Origin: Thamnidium elegans
Lineage: Eukaryota; Mucoromycota; Mucoromycetes; Mucorales; Mucoraceae
Direction of reading: 5' to 3'
DNA: 64,000 bases
Assembly: GCA_025201345.1 (NCBI GenBank)
Contig: JAIXMG010000024.1
Span: forward strand, 310,001 to 374,000
The notes under the pieces are model-generated. The model worked only from the letters and a program-made list of their open reading frames with translations, had not been told where the DNA came from and searched no databases. Both the position numbers and the translations under genes were made by a program. How positions within the stretch are numbered: the first letter of the stretch is position 1; every line of letters starts with the position of its first letter. Shown here one piece after another: positions 23,639-35,700 of this stretch.

Positions 23639-26600
23639 ATGGTACCGTTATCCGTATTTGAGGATGATTCACACCATACCATGCATTATTCACAAAGCTT
23701 ACCTTATGCAGATTTATTAGACCAGGAAGCAGAACAATGGTTAAACGATATTTGTGTTAATCTAGCTCTAAGCGTCAAAGCAAAGGACTTTACTCGTGGC
23801 GCTTTAGCTTGGGTAAAACGTTTATCAAGTTACATGGACATGAAGCATGCTGTGCCTCGAGAAACAAGAGCCCATTTAGCTAAATTGTTGTATGAAATGA
23901 TTATTATGCCTGGTATGGAACCAGCATTAGTAGAATTGTGGTCAAATAATTGTATACGATTGATTAGGTATTTATTTATTATAGCTGTAATAATAAAATA
24001 AAACTCTAAATATCCATGTAGACATCGAAAGAGATTAGGACCTGAAGATCTTGAGTTAGAGTGGCGTCCATTATATGAAATTATTGAAAAGACATTATTT
24101 CCTAAAGCTAGACAAAGAGCATTAGTCAGTGAATCGTAAATATTATTATTATTATTGTTATTTTATATCTGTGATAAAAAGTGATTAATTTTTATTATTT
24201 TAGAAAGTTGTTGGGTGCTGTTCTTCGATTAACAGGTTATGCACAACGATTCTTTACAGGTACAGCCACACAGGAAATTCTTGAAGAATTCCTTCCAAAG
24301 TTTACTACACATTCTATATCAGAAGCAACCAGATCTCAGGGATACATTGCATTATTTTTACCTGTCGAAAATCAACCACATTATACAACTCGAGCGCAAG
24401 ATTATTTACCTACCATCTTTTCATTATGGTCCATATTTACTTACTCGCCTACTTTCGATACACAGTTTGTAATTTTGGTTTCATTAATTGCTGAGTTTAA
24501 TATGGATCAGGGAAATTTAGATATTGGATTGTTTACAAAGCAACAGGTAAAGACAGTGTTTACAACATTGTTACGTATGGTCAATTTACCTGTAGGTAGT
24601 CGTAGTGATGGAAGTAGCTCTGTAACTGGTGCTGCAGGTGGTTCAACTACTGGTTATGGTTCTCAAGGTATTCGAGTAGATACAAAAGCTGGCTCTTCAT
24701 TGATCTTACGTCGTAGACCTGAAAGATTTAAAGCACTTGCTAGATTTGTAGTCTATACCATTATGCCAGAAGGAAATAAGAGTTATACATTGGATTTATT
24801 ATCAGACATGATTCAAGCTACTGAACTTTATTTTCATCCTTCCAATCATGGTAATTGGTCTTATTTTCTTACTTCCTTTGCTCGTCATTTGGCTTCTGAA
24901 TTCTTAAAGAGATGGAGAGAAGAACAAGAACCCGATTGTAAGACTCCTGTAGAACGTAGATTGACCGTCGAGTTAAGAAGACAATTTGTATTGATTTTAA
25001 GGCCCGTGACTTATCTTAGTATGTTTGGTAAAGATCAATATACCGTGGGTGCTTCTCAATTTACTCTCAAATTTTTGTCTTGGCTTGAACCAGATTTGAT
25101 ATTCCCTGGTTTACTTGAACGTATCTATCCTTCGTTAGAAACTTTAACTGAAACACATCGTACTTCAAGTGCACTTAGTATTTTAGCTGATATATCTTTA
25201 CCTTTATTTTCTCGTGACCATTATGCTGCCGGTGGTAAACATTTGTTACCTTTACTTCAACTAGCTATTCCTGGCATTGATATGAACGACCCACTTAAAA
25301 CCATTTCATCGTTAATGTTTATATCCACTGCATTAATGTCTATCCCTATCTTTGATCAAACACAAGTACATGATGACTATTATCCAACTGAGGATTATAT
25401 GGAAGGTACCTTATCTCGTGAAACTGAAGATTACTTGGTAAAACAAACCACTGGTGAATTTGAAGAATGGTTAGCTAAATTCATGAGACGTGTATTTACT
25501 ATCTTTGAAAATTTACCACAAGAGAATCGAAAGAAACAAGGAAACATGGAAGTAGGATTAACTCAAATGTTGTTACATACCTGCGATATCTTATTTAATC
25601 AATTATCTGAACCGTTATATGATTTAGCGTTGAAGTTGATTGTAGAGTTTGTAAATGATCGTGTGTTACCAAATGCTGTGAGAGCTGTAGGTCAGTTATG
25701 TGATGCCATTACTACCGTCAATACTAAAAAAGCAGCAAAGGCTTTTATACCCATTTGCATTACTCATATTCAAATGGAATTGGAACATGGTGCTGCTTCA
25801 ACTGCTGCGCATGCTGCTGCTTCCAATTTGATTTTGTCTGATTCTACGTTTCATTGGTATCAAAATGTTTTGTTTAGTGTAGTGTCTAGTTTAGGACCTG
25901 AATTGTTGGTGTATAAACAAGATGTGTTAAATGTTACACATGCTATGGTAAACCAATGTCGCAGTCGTCGTGGTATGATGTGGACCGGTAAATTAATTCG
26001 AGGTGTGTTGATTACGCTTTTAAATGTTTATCCATTGGACTATAGAAGTTTAAATCCTTCTCAGTGGAAAGATACACAATTTATGCAAAATAACGCGCAT
26101 CAAGTGTGGGGAAAACCAGGTGATCCAGCTAACTTGGAAATTCAATGGCATACTCCTTCTGAACCTGAAAAAGATTTTGCCTTGTTTTTTTTAAAAGAGT
26201 TTTTAAACCCTTCAGTCGAAAAGTTAAGAGAGTTGATGACCAGTGAATCAAGTAGCAGTAATGAATTGTGTCGTCATTTGGCTGTAGTGCGTAATTGTTT
26301 GATAGGAAGTGCTACTATGGTCGCTGACGATGGTATACCATTACCTGAACAAGATCAAGATGAACCAATCTTGCCTATTTTACAAGTGGGCTATGCATTT
26401 ACTGATATAAATGATAGTCGTACACAGCAAGCAAGAGAAATACGTAAAAATGTAGCAGAATTTATTCATCAATTATCATATTATTTTACCAGCAAAAAAG
26501 AAGACGATGTTGAAAGTGTCAAGATCTTGATCAAAATTGCTCGTACGTTTTTATCAGAACGTGGTGTTGAAAAGACTCAATTTGATCATAGTAAAAGCGG

Positions 26601-29533
26601 ATATAGTTACGCAAAGAATATTGGACAGACACCTGGTTGTAAAAAACAATATCCAAGAAATTTACTGGTACGTAGAGCCTATAATCATCATATGTTGAGG
26701 TTAAGACAAAACGTACAAGGTAGAATTAGAACTCCTTTACATGATGCTATCTTGATGGATTTATTAGAGTTTTCGTTGGGTTCTTATGCAGAAATTAGAA
26801 AAGTAAGTCAAATGGCTTTATCAGCAACTGCTAGATGCTTCAGAGATAGTAAATCGTTAATTATGCCTATACTTTTGAACGCTTTGCAACCCCAAGCTCC
26901 ACCAGATCGTATGAAAGGTGCACTTTATTTGTTTACACACAAGTCAATTATTATGCCTTGTTTACGTAACTGGCAATTTATCCCCACTTTTGTCATGGCT
27001 ATCTGTAACGCACAACACCAAGATAAATTAACCATCCAAGAATTAATTCGAAAAGTGTTTCTTGATTATATTTCTCATTTTAACTCATTCTCATTTCGTG
27101 TATTGGTACCCAATGATACAACATCACTTGTTAATGCTGTAGCACCTAATGTACCAGTTGAGTTTGAAGAACGTGCTCAATCCATTGAATCAAAAGTAGT
27201 GGAAAGGTCAAAGGAAAGAATTGAAGCCTATTATGGTTTAATTGAACAGTTGTTGGATTTCTTATTGAATTCAAGAGTACATTGGAGGTTTGCAGCTATG
27301 GCAGCTAATTTTATTGAAGTCTTTTTAAGGTCAGATGTAAAACCTTCCAAAAGATTAGCAGCGTTCGCTAATAACGCTACATTATCGGAATTGCCTACCA
27401 TGCGACGTATTGGTATCAGTGCTACTATTCAGCTATTGCTTTATATCAAGCAACGTACTTTAGCAGGTGGTAATGAAGATTTATTGATCACAAGACAAAT
27501 ACGTAACCCGCTTAAAGTGCAAGTACTGGTACAAACCCCCAATGATCAATTAATGGGCAAGAAATTATTACAAGCTTCTTATCAACCATTGACACCTGAA
27601 AATGCATCATCGAGTCTATTGGTTGATAATATTACGTTGGGTTGGTATGTTTGGCCTAAACAGTATACAGCTTACAAAGTCAATACATCTGATTTCTTGT
27701 TACAGACAATTGATGCTGATTCTTCTGAAGCTTATCAAGAGTTTTCAAACACATTTATTACCAAAGAATATTGGGTAAAGATTTGTGATTATCTTTCACA
27801 AGAAGTTAATCAAAAACAAGAAGATCGATTTAATTCTTCCAATGCTAGATTGTTTAGTAGTATATTTCAAACGTTTGGTGACTTACCTTTGTCTTGTGCT
27901 AAAGAATCTATCGAGAAATTATGTATGGCTACCGATCAAAAAAATTCACAACGTGCGGCTTCCGAAATACTTGCTGGCTTGATTCGTGGTACTAAACACT
28001 GGAGTCTTCAAAAATTAGATTTAGTTTGGGACTGGTTAACACCTTTATTACGTAAACTATTTCATAGTATTACTCCTGATTCTTTAACCTATTGGGAATC
28101 CTTTGTTAGATTTTGTGCTGCTCGCAGAGATCCTAGAAGAATTCAAAAATTAATAGATTTAATATTAGAGTCCGAATTAGATCCGACTTCAGATGCTGCG
28201 TTTAATGAGTCCCGAAAGTTGCTGTTGGTACGTGCTTTGGTGATTACCTTACAGTGGAGGTTTGAACCGTTGATTCAAAAGGTGTTACCTACTTGGTTTA
28301 ATAACATTCAACATCCGTATAAACAAGTACGCGAAGTGATTGGAGTAAATATTAACGAAGCCTTGCAGTTGGAGTGGATTCCATCGTATCCATCTGTCGA
28401 GAGTTTGTTGGTGGCTAATGCTAAGACTGATGGTGTAGGTAATGTACCCACGACGTTGACCCCCATACAGGCCGAACGTGTCGAAAAGGTGATTGCTAGA
28501 TTGGATATGTGGTTACAGGAGATGAATGATAATAAGACTGGGCCTAGTGGATCTAGTGATTATGCTCATGCCAGTAAAACAGGTAATTTTTCATATATGA
28601 ATATATGTATAAGGGGGAGGGGGGGGGGGTTTATTTATACTAATTTCTGTCTTTAGTGTTATGTTGGTTGCATGAAGCTCTCAGTCATTGGAACTTATCT
28701 GGTACATTGCCATATATTGTACCATTCTTACAAAAAATATTTGCAATGCAAGAAGTAAACGATGATCAAGATTTACAAATTATGGCTACACGAGTACTTA
28801 ACTTGACAGCTCGTGTATCTTATCCACCTAGTATGTTACCTACCATGATCGATCAATTCCTAACCATCTTGACAACCTCTACAAGTTGGCATATTCGTAT
28901 TCGTGCCTTACCCGTGTTACAAGTCTTCTTTTTTAAACATTTGTTTGTAATGAGTAGTCAGCAATTGATTCGAATTATGAAGGTGATTGGACAAATGTTG
29001 TTGGATACGCAAATTGAAGTACGCCAATTGGCTTCAGTCACATTGGGTGGGTTGGTAAGGTGCTCGCAGCGTGACGCCATTCAATCTTTATTGACACAGT
29101 TTAATGCAAAACTATTGATCCGTATACCTAAACGAAAGAGAGATAAAGTAACAGGCAAAAATGTGGAACCCGTTGGTTTTGCCGAGGCGGTGGTACAGAA
29201 GCATGCTGGTGTGTTGGGTATATCGTGTTTGATTAATGCGTTCCCGTATGAAGTTCCTGAATGGATGCCTGATATCTTGTGTGAATTAGCAGAATGTATG
29301 TCTGATCCTGCTGCTGAAATTCAGGTAAAAGAAGAAAAGCAAAAAAAAAAAAAAAAACAGTTTTATTAATATATATGTATACAATTTTTTTGTTATAGGC
29401 AACTATTCGTAAAACATTCTCTGATTTTAGAAGAACTCATTCGGATACTTGGCATGAAGATATGTTAAAGTTTAACGAAGACCAATTGTCTTTGTTAAGT
29501 GATATGCTTATCTCGCCCTCATATTATGCTTAG
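23639..29533 (+). CDS. BLM10: proteasome activator Blm10/PA200
   Basis: Giant HEAT-repeat protein that caps the 20S proteasome and opens its gate. 1874 residues (human PA200 about 1843). Exons: 23639-23967, 24022-24135, 24204-28582, 28657-29324, 29399-29533. Nearly the whole chain is alpha-helical repeat. The strongest evidence is the C terminus: a region on the pattern RRTHSDTWHEDMLKF and EDQLSLLSDML, ending SPSYYA. That final YYA is the family's HbYX-type tail, which docks in the alpha-ring pockets. Intron 3 (28583-28656) carries a G5-A-G11 run. The ATG at 23639 is preceded by TTTTTTTTTGCAG, so a short upstream non-coding exon is possible. Confidence 0.93.
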
Positions 29534-30681
29534 ATATATACATATATATCTTTATTTAGAGAGATACACGAAATAAAATTGGCTATATATTTTTTTTAAA
29601 AAAAAGCGTTAGTGTGTGTGTGTGTGTGTCATTTATTATCATGTAATTTAAACTCTTCGTCCTAACTGCAAAAATCTTCCAAAAGAAAAAAGAAAAAGCT
29701 CTAGTCTAGAATATTCTGGGATGAGAAAAAGTGAAAATAGTCGTCGGTTTGTTTTAATCTCTTTTGTCTTAATAAAAGGAAACACCTTTGCATAAAATTG
29801 CCGGGTGATGGTAGCCAAAACTTAATTTGGTTACAATCTAGCGTGTTACTACTAAACAAAGAAGGGCGTAATCCTTCTTCTCTTAAATTGATAAAAATAA
29901 TTCGAAAGTTCGAGGTTACGACAAAGATCACGATTCCAAAGCCTTGCTGTCGTTGTATCAATGTAAGAGGGATTTTTGCAGCTAACAGTTAAGTAATAAC
30001 TCATGACAAAGTACAAGTAGCATTGTTTTTCTTCTATACGGGCGAGTATTTTTTTACTCTCTTAAAATTCTCCCAAGTAGGGCAGAAAGACGATGTTCTA
30101 AATTCGTCTATTAACCAAACCTCAACCCGTTTTTCTTGAGTGCTTTAATTAGACCTATATCTCTCGTCAACTCCTGGATTCTAACGAGAGGAACTGACCA
30201 ATTTCCCAAAACACGAATAGCGTCAGAACCAAACTTTTTTTTAGACATTTTTTGGCCAGTAAAAGATCATTCTTATCGTAACAGAGCTTCATCTTCCTGA
30301 ACGATAACAGTTGCAGCTTTTCAAGCAGTTTGTTTGCTTGTTTTACCCGTTGATATTCTTGCTGCTAATTTAAGTATATTAGCCTTGTCGCTGTCAGTTG
30401 TCTTTCTTTCATTATTCTCTCGAAGTAAGTCAAGTACAGAATGTAACGAGTAGTTTGATCGGGAGCAGTTTCCGGCAGAGGAAAATATCCTAGGTTTCTT
30501 CCAACAAATAGATTTCCAAAGTATAGATCATCTTTGTTTTTGAAACTTGAAGCAGTGGTTGGGAAAATGTGTCTTCTCGATTCGCTGTCGTAATACTGTA
30601 TAATTTATCCGTAAAAAGAAAATTATTGCCAACTCCCTCTTTTCTTCGTTCCTTAATAAAGTTGTCTGATAAATACTTATC
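29534..30681. other. intergenic region, 1.1 kb
   Basis: Contains a (TG)n run at about 29610-29630 and a few short open stretches, for example minus-strand 30490-30702 and 29701-29961. None has a recognisable motif or splice pattern. This is the upstream side of the orphan transposase-type gene and may contain old element sequence. Confidence 0.4.
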
Positions 30682-31260
30682 ATGCCCATTAGCGATCTTC
30701 ATATGCCACTTTGTTTAAAAGAGACAAAAGAAACAACTGATATTGGCGCTAATCCCACAACTGAAACCAATCACGCAATCGAGGAAGCGAATAAAACAGA
30801 AACCGGACTTACAGCGAGTAAAGACGACAAGAAAGAATCAGGCTCTAAAAAAACAGTTTATCGCGATTACACAAATACCCAAATTGAAGGCTTTCTAAAG
30901 CTCTTAAATAATGGAGTTGGTACCATGTCGGCCGCAAAACAATTGGGAATATCTAAAACTTCAGCTTACCGATTTAGAAAGGAATGGATGACAAATGGTC
31001 AGGTCTTTCGTAAAAAGAGAGGTCCTGCTGAAGGAACTATGTCTCCGCTAAAATCAGAGCATACTGAATTTATTATGAAATATATCAAGACATCTCCTAA
31101 TGCCACTTTAGAACGTGTCAGAGAAGAGTTACAAAAAGAATTCGAATCTTTAAAAACAAGTAAATCGGCTTTACAGAGACATATGAAAGATAATTGTGTG
31201 TTAGCAATGAGAAGACAAAAAAAAGAATCAGTTATGGATCAAACAATCAACAAGGAGTGA
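30682..31260 (+). CDS. orphan transposase-type helix-turn-helix protein
   Basis: Intact single-exon gene for 192 residues. Residues 1-55 are polar and charged. Residues about 60-110 form a homeodomain-like/HTH module (TNTQIEGFLKLL, then AAKQLGISKTSAYRFRKEW). A second helical module follows (SEHTEFIMKYIKTSPNATLE, SKSALQRHMK). This two-HTH layout is that of the N-terminal DNA-binding region of Tc1/mariner/IS630-type transposases. The catalytic DDE domain that should follow is absent; a stop comes after DQTINKE and the next 1.3 kb shows no continuation. It may be the surviving part of a dead element or a domesticated DNA-binding protein. The uninterrupted frame favours recent origin or selection. 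Confidence 0.6.
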   Translation: MPISDLHMPLCLKETKETTDIGANPTTETNHAIEEANKTETGLTASKDDKKESGSKKTVYRDYTNTQIEGFLKLLNNGVGTMSAAKQLGISKTSAYRFRKEWMTNGQVFRKKRGPAEGTMSPLKSEHTEFIMKYIKTSPNATLERVREELQKEFESLKTSKSALQRHMKDNCVLAMRRQKKESVMDQTINKE

Positions 31261-31676
31261 AGGGTGAGAAGGTTTTTTTTTTCTGGATAATAAAAAAGTA
31301 TTGGATTTTCTGAGAGTAGTTCTAACTACTAATATCGACGACAATTTAAGGGAGAAATCAGACGGCCCTTTTTTTTTTTTACTTTATACTGTAATGATTT
31401 TGAATTTAAGTTAAGCCTGCCCTTAAAAAAAAAGGAGCCTTCATTGATGGAGAGTATATCCTCTCATACATAAAATTTTAGAATCTTCCAGGATTAATAA
31501 ACCAGTTTCTATTATATCGTCTTTTTAGGTATTACAGTGATTCCACTACCAATCTAAGGAAGTATCAGTTTCATGCATAAAAATGATAGTTTTCATAATG
31601 ATACTCAATTTTATTTATATATTTTATAGCAGTACACGTCTCTGATTAACAAATTCTTACTCTGCTTAAACTGTTG

Positions 31677-31743
31677 CTCTGGTTGGACGCTTACTCTAGT
31701 TGGACGCTCACTTCGGTTGGACTCTTACTCTGCTTGAACTCTG
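31677..31743. repeat. 17-bp minisatellite, four units
   Basis: Units start at 31677, 31694, 31711 and 31728, on the pattern CTCTRGTTGGACGCTYA. The first two are nearly identical, and the third and fourth are more diverged. A partial older unit precedes them at about 31658. Confidence 0.75.
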
Positions 31744-31766
31744 AATGATGCTAGTAATGTTTTTAT

Positions 31767-31768
<2 letters not shown>

Positions 31769-31812
<44 letters not shown>
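31769..31812 (+). repeat. 44-base T tract
   Basis: Longest uninterrupted T run in the window, directly after the minisatellite. Its length in the assembly may not be exact. Confidence 0.8.
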
Positions 31813-31813
<1 letters not shown>

Positions 31814-32509
31814 GTGCCAACGGATGTGATTATATTCTCGAGTTGTTGCTACTCTTCGGTAATCTTTTCCTCACGAAAGGTTTTTACAGATGCCAAGGTT
31901 TAGCGCGAACATACAACTCAATAATCTATGCAAAAATATCGTCTACTCCTATTCATCACAAAGGTAGAATAACCTCACATAAATATTGATATAGTATTTT
32001 TGATTAATTTTTTTTATTACGCATATTCTCGTCCTACTACAAGTTTCCAAATAGCTAACTCTGGTGTCGTCCTTTAAGTCTGGTATATGGTTTCCGTTAC
32101 GAAAGAGTGTTTTAGATCTTACAGGTAATATATTTAAATATAAATTTCATAAAACATAACGCACTATGAAAATCCCATCGAGCTTACATTTACTTTTTAC
32201 CGCTCTTTTTAGAACAATATATCATGAAGATTTACTCATTGAGACTGTTCCCCTAGTGCCCTGTGGGTATTGACTCTGGTTGACTGGTATGACATGATAT
32301 AACAATTATCGGGATAATACGTTTATGCTAATATTTTTTTTTTTTTTAGTTTTGTTTTATGATCTTTAACACTACTGCTAGGCTTAAGCAAGATATATAA
32401 CGAGGAAACTTAGAAAAGTTTCATTTGCCGCGGTTCAACACCGTTCCGCCATAGAATCCCCTTTCATTAGGTAAGACCCATTTTCTTTAAAAAAAATCGA
32501 TTTTTGTGC

Positions 32510-32517
32510 TGACGTCA
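32510..32517. promoter_or_regulatory. perfect CRE palindrome (TGACGTCA)
   Basis: The eight-base CREB/ATF-type site lies 208 bp upstream of the MED13 start codon. bZIP factors of the ATF/CREB class bind this sequence in fungi. Use here is inferred. Confidence 0.4.
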
Positions 32518-32724
32518 ATTTTTTTTTATCCTGTGGCGAAATAGGGAGATTCTATCCGGCAGGGAAAATAAGTGTGGAGCCAAAACGTCTTTTTTCAGTG
32601 TTTGAAAAAACGCTTCATAAGGAAACAAAAAGGTTATTTTTTTTTCTTTTTTTTTTTCTTTTTTACATATATAAATATCCTGTCAGAACTACAGTTATTA
32701 AATGACTATTTAAAATTAGAACTT

Positions 32725-35700
32725 ATGCTCACCGACTCTAGTTTAACCAATATACTCGTTGTGGTAAATATACGAAGAAAAAAAAAAAAAAAAAGTCGAC
32801 TTTTTTAATCTGATCAGATGAATCTATTTTATAGAGTGGCGTATCGCAAATACGTTATAGAGTGTATAATCAACACTGTAAAAGGGATAATCTTGTCAAC
32901 TATTTAAAATGTGCACCTAATTATGATACTTCAAAAGATATCTTGATGAGAGCATACACAAACTTAATATCGGCTAGTATACCTACATTATGGAGAATCA
33001 GTTCTGAGCCGAATGAACCGGGAAAAGATATCGTCCTTGAACTTTGGGTGTTTTGGTTCGACGAAAGACACACTGGAAAGATAGATACAAGCGATGACTT
33101 GGATGCGCTAGAAGGTAAGAAAAAAAAAAAGAAGGGGAAACTTTTTATTATAATTATTATTTGGTAACTGAATCGTTATATATAGAGATTAAAGTAGGTT
33201 CGTTCACTTGGGAAAACGCTTATAGTACGATTCAATCTCCCACTGCATCACCTATAGCTTCTTCGGCTCAATCCAATGCTAGCACACCTGTCACAGTTTC
33301 CGATGAGTATAGATTATTTATTAAGTCCATTCGAAATTTAGTTCATGTGTAAGTCTACTTTGAAGAAATCTCTATTAATTATCAAGAAACTAAACAAACA
33401 CATATCTAGGCAAATGAAGAATAAAGGAGCTTTTCCTTTAGGCGAGTTTTATATATTTCCAAATAGTGATCAAGATGTGGTTGGTGAAGATAAATCGAAT
33501 CAATCCAATTCACTGCACTTGACAACGTCGTTACTTTGCTGTTCATATAATATTTATTTAGCTAGTACTAATTTAATCTTTCAACCAAATACTCGTCGTA
33601 TTCGTATTCGACCTATTACGATACAAACAATTCGTAACAGAGGAAAAAAAGGTATGTACATTTATTAAGAAGAACGAAAGAAGGGAGAAATTAACACTTT
33701 TTTTTCTTCTAGTTGTGACCAGTCCTTTGGGAGAAACAGCTTACATTGCTACCAACAACTACTCTTTACCACAACAAATGGAAGACAACATATTAAAAAA
33801 ATGGTCCTTATTATTAGATATACCCTATACGAATTTGATTCAACAACCACCACCAAGTCATAAACATCATCAACAACAACAAGAACAAAAACCGCAACAG
33901 CGACAGCAAAAAACTTTACCAAACTTGGTAGCAATTAAAGTATCACCTACAGATGAAACATTTTATTACCCATCTCGTCTTATCTTTGTATCATCCTCTT
34001 CTCGGCTTTCACCGACTGCAATGTCAGGTATGAATGGATTATTTGGTTTCAATCAAGGTTTTACAGAAGACCTGGGAGATAAATGGAATAGATCAGTTTG
34101 GAGTGAAAAGATCTCTAATTATTGGGACTATGCTTGTCCACGCGATACAACTATTAATACTGTATTGGATACTTTATCCCATGATACTAGTAGTAGTAGT
34201 ATGCCTAATTTATTACAAAAGGCTATTAATGAACCAGTTATTGCTAGTCCACTTATGGCAACAAAATCAGTAGCCACGCCAGGTTCTGCAACTGGGTGTC
34301 AACGTAACGATACCAGTATGACGCCATCATCCTCTGTATTGGATGATGATGATAGTTCAATACAACAGCAACAACAACAACAACAACAACAGCAGCAGCA
34401 TTTTCAACCACAGCATCAATTACAACAACGTACTAAAGCGAGGTACCAATCTGGATTATCTTTAGTCGATTTTGCCATGACACATTTTGCGATACCAAAT
34501 AATAATAATGATGAACAATTACCAGAGTATCCTGAATTACTAAATACGCCTACTTTACCTGCTACGACAAATGAAGATCCAAGTCTTCAACCCGTTAAAA
34601 ACACGACTAGTGACACTCATACAACTAATACTACTGCTACCGTTGCCAATTCAACTTATCAATCACCACAATTGCCAAATTTAGAATTGGAAGGGTTTGG
34701 TATTGTTGATAATATGGATGTTGATAGTATGGTTTTGGATATGCCAAATCGATGGACAGATGACGGAATGGGTGATTTGGATAGTTTTGATTTTGGCGTA
34801 ACAGAAGAAGACTTTGATTTTTTTGAATCAGGTCCTACACCTACTGCTCCTGTTGCTGTTGTACCTCCTACTACTACATTATTACCTACTGTTGAAACAA
34901 ATCCGTTTGATGAAGATACTTTAATGTTGGATACACTCATTGAACAAGCTCCACCATTTACTGAATTTGATAATAAGGCGTTGGTTACATTAGATCAAAA
35001 GCAACAGCAGCATATATTAGATACAGATATGGAGAATGGATCTCAGGATGCATCTGTTACTCCTTTAGAGGTAGGCATGGCTCAGCACGATCCTTTTATA
35101 CGTATGCAACAACAACAACAAGAAACAATGTTTATGAACCCACCGAATGATCAACATCCTTCATTTGTTCCTCCTCAATTTGCACCAGTAAAGGTAGACT
35201 TTATGGTAAATGATGCCAAGTACGTTAGCGGAGGTAAATTTACCTATTCACCTAACTTCCCTCAATCCAAACGAAAGGGTAGCGACTATCAACCCGATTA
35301 TATTCCTATTGTTCGTAAAAAGAAATCGGAACGAAGAAAATCAAGCAAGCTATTATCTGATACCATTAAACAACAAGAACAAAATGCAGAAGAAAGTAAT
35401 CCAAATATATTACTATTAAAAAGTGCAACTACTTCTACTGTTAGTACCAGTAGTCAAAGTAGTAGTACAGAAGAAAGTTCAAGTGAAGAATCAGAATCAG
35501 AAAGTGAAAGTGAAGATGAAGCGAGCCGTGTGTCTCGTACTTTGAAGGCCTTGTTTCGTGCTCAAGATAAGTATTTACATTCTTTAATTCGCACAACACC
35601 AGTAACAACGATAAAGAAACAAGTTTCGATTGAAAAGATCATGATGGATTATGATAGTCCGTTTCCTCGTACTGTAGCTAGTAGCGTGATTCATTTGGAT

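Larger units (their letters stand above)
31261..32724. other. intergenic region, 1.5 kb, with minisatellite and poly-T
   Basis: No gene seen. Holds a 17-bp minisatellite (31677-31743), a 44-base T run (31769-31812) and a perfect CRE palindrome (32510-32517) upstream of the MED13 gene. Confidence 0.5.

Noticed and set aside
32400..32460. tRNA-like GGTTCAACACC segment
   Set aside because: No acceptor, D or anticodon stem can be drawn around it.
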